DNA of 64,000 nt from Chytriomyces cf. hyalinus JEL632 (GCA_025435555.1 JAIWWG010000112.1:25931-89930); one strand, 5' to 3'. Positions 22,076 to 33,755 are shown, counted from the stretch's first letter. Numbers and translations: made by a program. Notes: a model not told the origin generated them from the letters alone.

Positions 22076-22304
22076 TAAAGGGTATCCAGTAAAATCCGGT
22101 TATTCAGAAGGAATATTGACAGGTTTTGGAACGTGGACAGCATGAGGAACGCGAATGCTTTATGAGTGACAAATTGTCTGTTGAAAAAAAAAATCAAGGA
22201 GCGTCGCAAATCGCTTCTTTTACTTTGGATGCAGTTAAAATAAATCTGAGAGTTATTTTTGTCACAAAAGAAGTTTGTTCGAACAACGAAAAAGACTGAA
22301 AAAA

Positions 22305-24441
22305 ATGGTGAAGACAACGAAACAGCCTGTCCAAAGCAACACCATCAGCAACTACTTTGCAGCAACTCCCCCATCTGCAGCGACATCTTCTTCGAGCTTG
22401 AATCAATCAGCATCCAAGAAGCTGCAAACAGAAGGTTTGTTGATGTCTTTTTGTTGTTGCTGAACCAAACTAACAAACAAGCACAGTGTCTCCTCCATCT
22501 TCTTCTACAGTATCCCCTGCTTTGGACGAGACTCAGTGTCAAATGAGGACTCTTTCAAAGCACTGCCTGCGGATCCTATCCTTGGTCCCTTAAACCATCA
22601 CCTCGCTGAGCTGGTCATTTGCATTCAACACTCCATTAGAAAGAGAGCGCCTTGTTGTATGGACTGGTTTCATTGCTGAATGAGCCAAAGTTGGCATTTG
22701 GAGGCAACAGTGTTTGACCTTCAGTGGGGGGAGGCAGGAACCAAAACCTGAGTGTTTTGCAATAGGCGCGAGCTGCTGACTGACTGGATAGCTACTCAAT
22801 AACACTAAGCTGAATATTTTTTTGGTTTCATTTGTCTAAGCTTTCTTTGGTCTTTCAGAATACTCACCACTCAATTTCACCACCACTTGCAACTGGAAAA
22901 AATGAGATTTTCACTGTTCCAAAGGCATGTGACTCTTCTGAAAACTGCTATAAAAGGCATCATTTTCTTTTCAACTGCTTTTTTCTTTCCTCAGAAATGT
23001 GACTTCATGGAACCTGACCGGGACAATCATAGTGAGCCGGAGGAGCTTGTGTCTCAAAACAAGGTAACAGCTCTCTGTTTTTCAAAGTTTAACTGACTTT
23101 TTCCAATCAGAAATGTTTGACTTGCCTTAAATCCAAGCCTTCAGTTGAGTTTCTGTCAGATAAAGGAAAGTTGCTGAAAATGTGTAAGCCCTGTCAGATT
23201 CAAAAGAAACACTCAAAAGCCACGCAATGAGTGAAGCAACCCAAAGGTTGCTTACCCACTTCACTTGAAATTCAAATTCAAATTCTAACAAAAATCATCT
23301 TTATAATTTCTCCTTTCCCATGGATTCTTTCATCAGGTTTGAATTTTGTATCTTTTGTTTGCTATTATATGGAATTTAGAGATAACACCTTTCTATTTTA
23401 TTGAATAGAACAATCCCATTGGGAGTCTCTTTTGTTGCTTTCCAATAACTATTTAAACTGACTTAATCTTTATAATTTCATCTATTCCCATGGATTTTTT
23501 CATCAGGTTTGAATTTTGTATTGATTGATGCCGTAATATGGAGAATTTACTAATGACTTTCATTTTTGATGGCAGAGTCGTGAAAGGGAGTGCACTGATC
23601 CCGACTACTCGAATCACCAGATTGCCTTCAACATGGCTGTGAATGAAGAAAAATGTAGATGCATTCTTACTGTTGACTGCGCTTGCAAAATCTGGTACCC
23701 ACTCATTGAACAAAGTCTTGTGAAGAGTGCGGTCATGCTGTAATCCAATGTCAAGTGGCAGGAATATTTCAAGCCACACCACAGCAGCCTGACGCTACAA
23801 AAGGGTATGCCAAGCAAGCACTTCAAGTGTTTTGCAAAGGATGCTAAGGTTTATTTCCTCTGGTTCTTTAGTTCCTACTGACACAATGAATTAGATTGTT
23901 CATGGTGAACGATGCAATTTATCAAGCAACAATCTGCAATGCGATTCGAGCTGCTCCAATGCCTGTTACTATCCGCCCTGATTTGCTTAATGATGTTATT
24001 GCCTATGCCAGAACCAGCCAACGACTTCCACATGATGCACATTACGTTCGAAATGGGGTCGTCACTCCTCCTCCAGCCATAATGAAAGCGATTAATGAAT
24101 TCTGGAGTAGAAACATTGAAACTCCAAATGACGATCCACACTTATCAGGTCCGAAGAAACTACTGGCTGGTTGCTCAAAGCAGGACCTCTACAAGCTGTG
24201 GTGGTTATCAGGCGGCATTTGTAATTTGAGTGGTGTCAAGGGTGACTGGAAGCAGAATTCTGACTTTTTGTTGACTTTTGACCGGATTGTCCCAGGCAGT
24301 AAAGGTGGTACATATGAGTGGTGGAATCTTCAAATTGTTCTTGTCACTGTAAACATGGCCAAGTGGGATTATTCTCAAGATGAAGCAATTGAATGGATTA
24401 CTGGGTACAAGAAGAATGGAGTTGTTGTTATTGATGATTGA
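22305..24441 (+). pseudogene. Zinc-ribbon plus HNH endonuclease-like protein, decayed
   Basis: Exon-like blocks: 22305-22434 (Met, then VKTTKQPVQSNTISNYFAAT, Ser-rich), about 22540-22790, 22858-22924, 22995-23062, 23111-23250 with four cysteines (KCLTCLKSKPS ... MCKPCQIQKK, a zinc-ribbon layout), 23575-23850 and 23896-24441. The last block ends in a treble-clef HNH-like region: GGICNLSGVKGDW, LTFDRIVPGSKGG, then WWNLQIVLVTVNMAKWD. In-frame stops TGA 22677-22679, TGA 22749-22751, TGA 23228-23230 and a TAA near 23741 show decay upstream, while the HNH block itself is open. HNH enzymes cut DNA with one metal ion; here the first His of the motif seems replaced (DRI). The N-terminal SNTISNYF resembles a weak PCNA-binding motif. 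Function unknown. Confidence 0.55.
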
Positions 24442-24578
24442 GTTGTTTATTTTCAGCTTTCCTTTTGACATTTTGCTACAGTATGCCAAAAATGGCGTTG
24501 AATAAAATTATGTTTTTTAAGCTTGAGTTTCATCAACACTGAAAATAACCACAAGAGACGAACTAAAATCACTGACAA

Positions 24579-24607
24579 GGGGGGGGGGGGGGGGGGGGGG
24601 GGGGGGG
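24579..24607 (+). repeat. Pure G tract, 29 nt
   Basis: An uninterrupted run of 29 G, 137 bp after the HNH gene stop and on the same strand as the first tract at 22053-22075. Confidence 0.9.
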
Positions 24608-25636
24608 ATTTTATTCTAATCAGGTATACAACATATTTACAAAGTTGTGTGAGGAAAATAATTAGATTAAGCACAACCATTAAGGAAAATGAGATTGTTG
24701 CTCTAATGTCAATACTTGAGAATAACGTAATCCAATAAGATAGAAGGAAGACAGCAATGATTTTAGGAAGTCTAACAGCCATCATCGAATCTGTTCTTCC
24801 GTCACATTCAGCTTTTGGGATCACAGATCAGGACATTCTGTACGCTATGAAACTGGGGACTGGAACAATCTCTCTCTGTACTGGCCAGTGCAAATACACG
24901 TTATCCAATGGAAATAAACAGGCTGGACTGGGACTTGCGTTTCTTGCTTTGACTAACGTACGTGTTCCCAATCAACAACACATAGTGCGTATTTAACGGT
25001 TTGGGTGGTACTCCATCGAATTCCTGGTAACGGGGGTGGCGGAGTCATTGTCGTCAGTTGATCGGGAAGAAGAAGGAGCTGACTCATGAAAGTCATTTTC
25101 AAATAAAAATGATGCCGATGCTGTCAATATCCTGGCTTGCACTGCGGCGCCGTCCACCATTGTGCATTCGCTTGCCAGCCATGTACACACTCGGAACACA
25201 GGGGACTTGCAGCGCACTGCTCATGGTCAGAGTGCGGCGCATAGGGTCAACAGCCACGGACGAAGGCACTCGCATCACTCTGCTGGGCCTGGCTTCGAAT
25301 GTGGCGCTGACTGCTGGAAAGGGTGTTGGCGGGATCGTGTGGGGCAGTGGTACTTGCTTGTCATTCCAGCGCTGAATGAAATCAATCAAGTTTTTAACAA
25401 CTTCCTCGAACAAGGACAGCTTCTCTTTTGACCGATGCGGTGCATTCTCTCTCGGACCTGGTCGGCGACTTTGTGACCCTTTTCACGTATCGAAACGCAC
25501 GCGCTGAGCAAAACACAACCTATCCATATGTAAAACCATTGGATACGTTTTTCCGTCGTTGATCCATACCAACACACGACATTACTTTTCAGGGTCACGG
25601 CAAACTAGAACCTCTACGTTCGATACGTTGTTACAG
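24608..25636. other. Mixed stretch: direct repeat copy and a minus-strand coding fragment
   Basis: Contains an open frame 24757-24996 (plus) without recognisable features, the right copy of the direct repeat (25063-25130), and a CpG-rich minus-strand open frame 25413-25099 (LIDFIQRWNDKQVPLPHTIP, later SVYMAGKRMHNGG). The latter looks like the end of a host protein that I do not recognise. The copia-type fragment begins after it. Confidence 0.35.
25063..25130 (+). repeat. Direct repeat, right copy
   Basis: Matches 20827-20895 with several mismatches, including the shared GATGCCGATGCTGTCAA. The two copies bracket the MFS pseudogene, the HNH gene and both G tracts. Confidence 0.7.
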
Positions 25637-27324
25637 ATGTCTGAATCCACTTCCAAGAAGTGTCCCAAGCCCTTCAACGGGCACTCTCTGATCGAATTCA
25701 ACATTCATCATCGAGAACTCATAGCGTACGCGGAATCCAAACGAATTGCCCATTGTTTGGCACCAGATTGGCGTGTTTCACCTGTCCCACCTGCTGCACG
25801 AAACACCAACGCTCACCCTCATCCAGGGGGAATCGACGACTTAACTCCCGACGAAGTTAATGAATGGAAGCTACGTGTCGAGCTCTATAAGATTGAAAAG
25901 GCTGATAACGAGAGTTCTCTGCGTCAATTCAACCATCTCACTGCTGTTCGTAAGGCTGAAATTGAGGCAAACGGTGAAGCCATCTTGCTGATCAAGCATT
26001 GCTTCAAAGACTCTGTCTTTCGACGAACTCAGGACCTCACGAACGCGTCTGCAAAGCTGACAACGATTGCTACCATGTTCAGTTTGACACATGCTAGTGC
26101 AATGTCCTCTCAGTGGATCACACTTTGGAGCAACCTCAAACTCAACGAGGACACATCTGTGAAAAAAAATCGAGGAATTCATTTCTCGTATTGCTGAGCT
26201 TGCACGTGAACACGATGTCATGTATCATCACGAACTGGAAAGGAAATATCTGTTGACGCTCTTGATTGCCAAGTTCGACAGTGATTCTCCAGCACAATCC
26301 AAGTTTGCTTCCTTGAGACTAAAAATTATCAACAACAGAGCTGAAGGCTTTGGTCCTGCATTGGTAAATGGTGACCAGACACCCACTCATTACGCTCAAT
26401 CCGTTGAGAACTTCATGAACTTCGTGCAAAACCTGTGCGCACGCATGCTTAGCAAGAAAGGATTGGAAGCGGCTATTGCCAAATCCAAGAACAATACTGC
26501 TCTTGCTACTCATATGGACGACTCTAACCCGGTGTTAAAGATCACGGTCAATGCAAGCACGATTCGTCTCAGTGTAATGTTCTCAAGAAGCAAAAGAAGT
26601 CTGGTTCATCCTCGAAGGACTCTACCAGCAAAGATAAGACCAAGAAGGTCGAAAAGGGTAAAGCTGCCAAGTCCAGCAAGAAGTGTACTACCTGTAACAA
26701 GGGAAATCATGCTCTGAAGGACTGCCCAAAGGCAAAGAGGTGTTCAAAGGTATGGCTAAACAAGCTATCTCAGATGGTTCTTCTGCCATGGATACTACCA
26801 AGTCTGAGAGCCCACCTGCTTCAGGTAATGCCTCTGCCAATGCTGCCAAGCCGGTTTACAACCTGGCTACGATCATCCATGATCTTGACGCAGAATGGCT
26901 ACCGTTCTTTGAAATCAATAGGGCCGTTTCTAACGACCTTGTTAACGGTACACCGTTAGCTCTGGTAGCACGTGATGTGCGTACCATCTTGGATTCAGGA
27001 GCTTCCAAGTGGATGTCTGCCTCACGAAAGGCATTCAAAACTGTGAAACTGGTCCCCGGTGGTTGTGGTCATGTCACTCTTGCTGACTCAAATAAGACCA
27101 TTCTCATTGAAGGTCACGGTATGATCCAACTGAACATAGATGGGTTGATCAAAACGATTCCTGAGGCACTCTACGTCCCCCAACTCACGGAATCTCTCGG
27201 ATCCATTACTGGTCTTCTTGAAGGAACAGACGATAACATCAGCTTTGGAGCTGAGAATGTCTTCTATGTTTCGAATTTGGGAGTTGTCAGGAGGCAAGAG
27301 CTTTCAACTACCAGAGCTGAATGC
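25637..27324 (+). pseudogene. Ty1/copia-type gag and protease fragment
   Basis: Starts MSESTSKKCPKPFNGHSLIE. The gag frame is broken near 26168 (run of A), continues as EFISRIAELAREHDVMYHHE, and changes frame again near 26580 to reach a CCHC zinc knuckle CTTCNKGNHALKDC (about 26687-26728). A third frame then shows the aspartic protease signature TILDSGASKWMS near 26990, followed by LYVPQLTESLGSI. The frame ends at 27324; integrase, reverse transcriptase and RNase H are absent on this strand. Gag packages RNA and the protease cuts the polyprotein. Three frame breaks and the missing pol make it dead. I found no LTR at its 5' side. Confidence 0.85.
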
Positions 27325-27599
27325 TGATTCTTGTTTTATTTGTCCTGCTACAGTGTCCACTTTTATACGTGTTACTGTCACTTTGCAATTTCTAAGATGT
27401 CGCGTCATTATAAATGATGACACGACATTTGTGATGTGATGGGGGCTGAAAATGGAGATGAGGAGATGAAAAATGGAGATGGAATTCCAAAAACTCAATC
27501 AACGCGTCACATCAAGAAACCATCCATCCAACTCAAATGAGTGTAAGTGGGAAGGACAGTCTGACCATGAGATGGTGGACAGTATTACAATAAAGATCA

Positions 27600-28104
27600 T
27601 GTAACAGGTTGTCTAGAGATTGTCGTGGCCAACAACCTTCAACAGGGAAAAGATCAGTATGTTCTTGTCATCTCAGAGAGACGGTGAACAAGATTAGTAC
27701 GCAGATTCTATGCGGTATCAACAGTGAACATCTTAACATCTAAGTGAATCATAGATCCAATCAGGGTCTTAATGCTTCATCCAAACGACTAGAAACGTTG
27801 ATTCCCAACGTCTCAGGTTTCCTCGCGCCAGTCATTTGAACTATTCATTGCTCGATACTGAACAGATACCAGTTTTCTTTCAACGATCAGTTCTACCACT
27901 TGTCTGTATTTTGATTATTACGACAGTCGAGCTTGGCTGGTTTTGATTATTATCCAACTGGGCAAAACACAAACATCTCAGAGAACTGATAGTTAATCTT
28001 GTCTGTTTAAAGAGTACAGTGCTAGAATGTCTGTTGTAGTAGAAAAAGAAACAATGGATAGGCCATAGCGGCTATCGATCATAAGCGTCGTTTATTTACA
28101 ACAT
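27600..28104 (-). repeat. Probable 3' LTR of a copia-type element
   Basis: On the minus strand a purine tract (GGGGGAA, about 28110-28105) lies just after the RNase H gene and is followed by TGTTGTAAATAAACG at 28104. This is the usual polypurine tract to LTR join. The far end TGTTACA at 27606-27600 supplies the closing CA, giving about 505 bp. The lower boundary is less certain than the upper, since there is no second LTR to compare. Confidence 0.5.
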
Positions 28105-28161
28105 TCCCCCGCGATGGCTGCTTCGGGGTGTGGTACGAAAGAATAGGACCTTTGCAGACGT

Positions 28162-28750
28162 TTAGACAACATACATTGCTTTAACTTCTTCCAAGTCTTT
28201 CATGCCAACATTCTGCATGGCCTCTGTGTGTTTAGCAGGGCTTAGCGCTTTCGCGAGAAAGTCAGACCACATAATATCGGTAGGACAGTGTTTGAGAACT
28301 ATCTTTCCTTCTTGAATCATGTGATTAACAAGTCTATGACGCACGTCAACGTGTTTAACTCTATTTAGGTGCAAGGGTTTCTCTGCAATCTGAATCGTAG
28401 AGACATTGTCCTGCTTGAGGAGGACATAATCTTGACCCGTGATGTATGATGCATCCATTATCTGAAGAAACCACAGACTGAGTTTCGTGGCTTCAGACAA
28501 CGCATATACTTCAGCTTCTGTGGAAGAGCTGGCGACAGTAGTCTGTTTCTTCGAGACCCAGGCGACAGCTGAGCCATGAAGAAGAAACATAATCCCTGAC
28601 CGAGATATACGATCGACAGAATCCTCTGCGTAGTTAGCGTCAGCATAACATACTAGCTGGATATCAGAGTTATTGAGGAAGTACTTTCCCCCAGAAACAC
28701 GCGATATTTCCTTCGGGTATTTCTTATAATGAATCCCGTAATTCTTCGAT
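28162..28750 (-). pseudogene. Ty1/copia RNase H domain, 5'-truncated element
   Basis: The minus-strand frame ends at 28162 and shows the C-terminal copia RNase H: NYGIHYKKY, LVCYADANYAED, SRSGIMFLLHGSAVAWVSKK, TVASSSTEAEVYALSEATK, HVDVRHRLVNHMIQEG. Homology stops near 28750 (upstream residues do not fit), exactly where the CDF transporter homology begins on the other strand. The open frame is intact as far as it goes. It is oriented opposite to the gag fragment at 25.6-27.3 kb, so the two are not one element in place. Confidence 0.85.
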
Positions 28751-28779
28751 CTCTTTCCATCAGCGCACTTCTCTTTGGC

Positions 28780-29934
28780 GCAGGACTGCTGGATACCATT
28801 CCATCCACCTGCTGCAATCAATGCTATCCACAGACACATCCAAACTATCGCTCATCGATGCAGCAGCGTCGTCTGAAACTTCTCATCTTCTGTCGGACCC
28901 GGCAACAGCCGCAATTGCGCTCACACTCGCAGTCTCGTCGATTGCTATAAAAGAGCTGCTGTTTCATTGGACGCTGCATGTGGAGAAGAAACAGAACTCG
29001 TCGGTGCTGGTTGCGAACGCGTGGCATCATCGCGCGGACTCTGCGAGTGGGTTTGTGGCGCTGTGTGGCGTGGCGGGTGCATGGGCGGGTGCTGCGTGGT
29101 TAGATCCTGTGGGAGGAATCCTTGTCTCTGGACTTATTGTTCAATCTGCGTGGAAGGTGAGTTTTTCGTGTTTGGTTTATTGGCTTTGGCACCGGATGCT
29201 GATCAGGGCATACAGATGGCTGTACCGGCAATCGGCGAACTACGGGATACAGCTGACACGCAGGTCATCAGCCAAGTCCAGAAGTTGCTTCAAGAATTCC
29301 AGCAGCAGGATCTCAACATTACAGGATTCCACTCCATTCGTGCGCGAAAAATGGGGCCCGAAACCCTTGTGGACTTGCAATTGCGCGTGAAGCCACGAAT
29401 CAGCGTCAGCCTCGCGTAAGATTGGTTTTTTTCTTGTTGTATTCATGCAATACCCTTATGCGACCAGACGTTATTCATAGTCATCAGATTGCCGAGAATG
29501 CTCGGCACGCAATCTGCACCCAAGTCAGTGATGTCAGTGAAGTTCTGATCCATGTCGACGTCGAAAGACACGACCATGGAGCCATTCCAGTCGCCATAGA
29601 TATTCCCACAAGCGCTCTTGTGGAAGAAATTGTTGCATTTGCTTTGGATGGGTTTCCACCGGGAGTGTTGAAACGCGTGTCGCGTTTAAAGGTGCATTTT
29701 CTGAATGGGGGGATGGAGTTGGATGCTGAAATTGTGCTGGATCAGGTGAATTCGCTGTCGTTCTTGGAGGCTGTATATGTGGCGAAGAGTGTCAAGCAGC
29801 GGCTGCTTTTGTTTCCTGGAGTGATTGCTGCGGATGTGCATTTGGAAACAACTGATCACGGCGGGGACTGTTTTGCGACGCGGCGGTGGAGGAGAGAGGA
29901 GCGCATCATGGACTCTGTCGTGAAAATAGAATAA
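28780..29934 (+). CDS. Cation diffusion facilitator (MMT/ZnT type), N-terminally truncated
   Basis: Three exons: (28780) 28821-29156, 29216-29415 and 29481-29934 (TAA), phases matching. The protein shows helix 4 (LAVSSIAIKELLFHW), helix 5 with the metal-site HxxxD-type motif (VANAWHHRADSASGF), helix 6 (LDPVGGILVSGLIVQSAWK) and the cytosolic C-terminal domain (LINE: DTQVISQVQKLLQEF, HVDVERHDHG). It is closest to fungal MMT1/2-type carriers that move iron or zinc across organelle membranes. Helices 1-3 are missing: homology starts near 28780 (GYHSIHLLQSM) right beside the copia RNase H fragment. The first in-frame Met is at 28821. It was probably truncated by a retroelement insertion or rearrangement and may be a pseudogene despite an open frame. 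Confidence 0.75.
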
Positions 29935-30159
29935 AGACAATGTTTGCTTCTGACGCGTGTTTCCTTGCTTTGTTATTCGAGACACGGCCGTGCAATGACT
30001 TCAAATCGCGTTGTTAATTGCGTAATAATTGCCCATCATTTCGAATCGGGGAACACTGTGGCTGTGGGTCGTTTGTAAGCAGAATTTCTATAAAAGGGGG
30101 CTGCTCTCAACATCATAAACCAATCACTCAAACCAAGCCCCACCTAAAACCAACAACCC

Positions 30160-31347
30160 ATGAGCACCACCAACGCCGCCCTCGCCCAGCTGAAAAAGCA
30201 GGGCCCTCAGACCATGTCCAGCACCGTGTTCGCCGTACCCGCCATCGGCGACGACGGAGTGCTTGTGCGCATTGACAGCGCCGGGCTGAACCCAGTTGAC
30301 TGGAAGATTACAAAGTACGGCGTGTTTGTGGACACCTTCCCAACGGTTCTTGGCAGCGACGGCGCCGGAGTTGTTACGCAAGTAGGACAAGCCGTCAGCT
30401 CGCACAAAGTCGGCGATCGCGTCTTTTTCCAGGCTCAGATTGGCAATGTCAAGACTTCTACTTTCCAGCAGGTTTAGTGTGTTGGATTTATTCACTGAGA
30501 GCGAATATTTCTTTTTAACCCATTCCGCCCCTTCAGTTTGCCGCTGTTAAGGCAACTCTCGCTGCTCATTTGCCAGACAACGCCACCTTTGAACAAGGCG
30601 CTACTCTGGGTGTGGCTGGAATCACGTCTGCAGTTGGGCTGTTCACCACCCTCGGATTTGCGGCGCCTTGGGTTGCCGGTGCAGCTGAAGCGAACAAAGG
30701 AAAGCAAGTCCTTATCTGGGGTGGATCCACCTCCGTTGGACATTTGGGTATGTTTCCCCATCAATTCTTCAAAAGTACCCGATTCCGACTCGACCAATTG
30801 AACGAACGTAGCCGTACAACTTGCAAGCCTTGCTGGCCTGACTGTCATTGTGACGGCCTCCCAACAATACCACGCCACGCTCAAAACCCTCGGCGCTGCA
30901 CACACTGTCGACTACCGCGCCCCAGACGTTGTCGACCAAATCAAAGCCATCACCAAGGGAACCCTTACCCACGCGTATGACACCACTGGCCCGGGATCGC
31001 AACCCTCTTTTGACTCGTTGAGCACCACGGAACCTTCCATCCTTGCCGTCATCAATGCGGCTGATCATGTATCGAACCAAGCCGCGTTTGCAAACAGGAA
31101 AATTGTTTCGTTGCTTGGAAGCAGTTATGCAAACATGGAATTGGCTGCGCCCTCTTGGAAGTATGTTACGCAGCTGTTGCAGAGTGGCAAGTTGATCCCT
31201 CAGGCTACCAAAGTCATTGGCGGATTGGACGCCATTGTTGCTGCGCAAAAGGACCAGATGGATGGGAAGGTGTCCAGTGTTAAGCTGATTGCCAAGCATT
31301 GCCGTTCGTTGCATTCAATAATAAATTCATTGTGGACTGCTTTCTGA
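30160..31347 (+). CDS. MDR-superfamily zinc-free oxidoreductase (enoyl-reductase/quinone-reductase type)
   Basis: Three exons: 30160-30471, 30537-30747 and 30812-31347 (TGA), phases matching. About 352 residues, a normal length. Typical features: SAGLNPVDWKITKYG, VLGSDGAGVVTQVGQAV, KVGDRVF near the N-terminus, and the nucleotide-binding fold VLIWGGSTSVGHLAVQLASL. No cysteine cluster for structural zinc is evident, fitting the trans-acting enoyl reductase and quinone reductase branches of medium-chain dehydrogenases that use NADPH. The last 12 or so residues (SLHSIINSLWTAF) look unusual and could result from a changed 3' end. A TATAAA-like box lies at 30089-30094, about 70 bp before the start. 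The substrate cannot be told from sequence. Confidence 0.85.
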
Positions 31348-31761
31348 GTCAATCATAACCATTGTTCTGATTGCATAAATACCTCTAACCCAATGTTGCC
31401 ACTCTGTTTCTCGCAAAGGAACTAAGATAATGCAAAAGAATGCGCCCAACGTGGGGGTCGAACCCACAGCCTTCAGATTAAGAGTCTGACGCTCTACCGA
31501 TTGAGCTAGCCAGGCACATATTCTATAAAATTTTAAACACTATTTTATCGTAAATATGGTGATTGTGAATAAGCAAATTACCTTACTTTGATTCTCCTCA
31601 GTCGCTGTTTTGAAATGCGAAGAAGATGGTAAGAGTGAATGAAAAATGGAACATTCGCCAGGAAGAAAGTTTGCCAAAGCTGTATTCAATAAAATAATGT
31701 TCAAAATAATTATGTGTTCGCGATTCCAATAACTATAAGAGATAAAGACAGGACCCAGGGG
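31348..31761. other. Intergenic stretch holding tRNA-Lys
   Basis: Contains tRNA-Lys on the minus strand. The remainder is AT-rich; no other gene is supported. The 3' UTRs of two convergent protein genes meet here. Confidence 0.6.
31443..31515 (-). tRNA. tRNA-Lys (anticodon CUU)
   Basis: A 73-nt cloverleaf reads on the minus strand: acceptor GCCTGGC pairing with GTTGGGC, D arm GCTC...GAGC, anticodon stem TCAGA/TCTGA around loop CTCTTAA (anticodon CTT), and T arm with GGTTCGACCCC. No intron. All stems pair with a few G-U pairs in the acceptor. Confidence 0.95.
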
Positions 31762-33659
31762 TTATAAATCATATGATTCCACTTCCACGGTGACACGAAC
31801 ACCTTTACGATGCCGCATGAATGTATCCACACTCTCCAACGCGTCTCGGACAAATCGTTCAGGCCCACACACAAACACACCCACCTCCATACTCCCAAAC
31901 TCTTGCAGCGCAACATGCTTGTTCAACAGCGACTTGAGTTCCGGGCGGTGGTTCAATGCGGCAGACTCGGTATCGGCCATCAACCATGCCTGCTCATCGC
32001 AAGTCTGGAACATGACAACGTTTACATTTTTGGAAGCCTTTTCGGCCGACCATTTCTGTACCCACGATAAACTGCTCATGTTGGTATTGCGGGTGGACCA
32101 GAACACGTGGATAGCTGGCACGGAGGAAGTCGCCGTCTCAAGCAGCTCATCAACCGCCGCAATACACGCAGCAATACCCGTACCCGCCACGTAAAAGACG
32201 ACCGCGTCCATTCCATCTGCATCCTTCAACAGCGACATTTCTTTACCAAATGGACCTTGCAGGTGGACAACTGTGTTCAAGGCAGCCGCGTCTTTGACAG
32301 CCGCCGCAACGCGACTGCTCCACTCTTTCTCACAACTTGAGTGCGGTGCAAACAGGAACGATACCGAATCCTTGCTGGACTTGACAATGGACCACGGATG
32401 AAACTCGAGTTTGGACACGCTGGGAACGTTGACACGCATGAAATGACCGGGGCGGGCAGCGGCGGCGGTTTTTGTGGAGACTGTGACGCTGAGGAGCCCG
32501 CATTCTTCGACAGTGACGGCTTGGATGTAGGATGGTGAGAAGCGGGAGGCGAGGCGCATGGTACCGTCAATGGCGTACATACAAAGACCTGTTTGGAAAA
32601 AGTTTAGAAAGTTAAGAACGAGTGTCATACAGGAAAAGAATTAAACTCACCAGGAATCATGTAAAAGATGCACATGGATGCGTGGAAGTAGGCAGACAAG
32701 ATGGACACAAAAATCAAGAAATGCGTGAGGTAAAACAGGTTGTACGCTTTTCTGCGCACATAGGACAGTGAGGTAACAACCACCACCGAGAGGAAGACAA
32801 GGCTGACAACACCGGTGATGTACAGAAAGCTCATGTTACCCCAGACGGCATTGGCGGGCCACTTGAAAAACAACTCCAACATTGGCGTCGCTTCGACAGA
32901 GTATGCAAGCATGGTCACGACTAGGTGAAACATGGACCACCAGAAAATCGTGAACCCAAGCCACATGTGCATTCTCATAGTAGAATTGTAAGGAATGTCA
33001 AAAAAGTCAGCCAGGAACGAGTTTTTGGAAACCGGCAGAATGACGAGACCAAGCAAGAGACACAAAGAGTCTCCAGACACTAGGATCAAGTTCTGGTGCA
33101 CGATGCGGATCCATGGCCAGTTATTTGCTTGCATGGCACCGTGGTTGTGGCCGGAACTGCTAGAGCCGCTGGACATGTTGGCGACCATGGATGCCCACAT
33201 GTTCCAGTAGGGGTTCCAAATCATGGCCGGGACGGCTACAAGACACACAAGTAGAACAAGGGCGAACCAGGAGACTTCACCGACAGTAAGGGTGTAACGG
33301 GAGTGGACTCTTTTTGCAAGCAGGAAACGGAACCCGGAGAGGTGCTTGGAGGCAATGGCGACGAGGCCCGTGAACAACAGGAAGCAGTAGAAAACCACCA
33401 GAGAGCTGCGGACGGGTATCCGCCTGGACCCCATGCTCTCGACGCAAAAGTCGGAGAAGCACCATTGCTTGTTGACCATGAGGAAGTGGACAAAGACCCA
33501 AGCAGCTGGGAATGTGGCAAGGGAGACGAGGCCAAGCGCCAGTTTAGAGGGAGTGAGTGGCATTCGTGCAGAGCGAGTTGGATGCAGTGAGGGGTTTTTG
33601 CGGTTTTTTTTTTGGGTGAGTGAGGTATTTTTGCTCACCTTTTGAGCTGTTTTTGCCAA
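31762..33659 (-). CDS. Ferric reductase / NADPH-oxidase-like transmembrane protein
   Basis: Two exons: 33659-32651 and 32588-31762 (TAG), one 62-nt intron, phase matching. About 610 residues. The N-terminal half has several hydrophobic helices; two carry paired histidines for haem, HMWLGFTIFWWSMFH and THFLIFVSILSAYFH, 13-14 residues apart. The C-terminal half has the FAD-binding HPWSIVKSS, the nucleotide-binding VAGTGIAACIA and the terminal VCGPERFVRDALE. Such proteins pass electrons from NADPH through FAD and two haems across the membrane to ferric iron or oxygen. Start may be the Met at 33659 or one at 33563 just before the first hydrophobic segment. FRE versus NOX cannot be settled from motifs alone. 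Confidence 0.88.
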
Positions 33660-33755
33660 ATGAGAAATTGTTGTAATTCTCCGAAACCCTAATGAATGAA
33701 GGATGTGCAGTCATGAAATCAAAAACATTGGCCGCCTTCCCCGTCATTCATTTCC

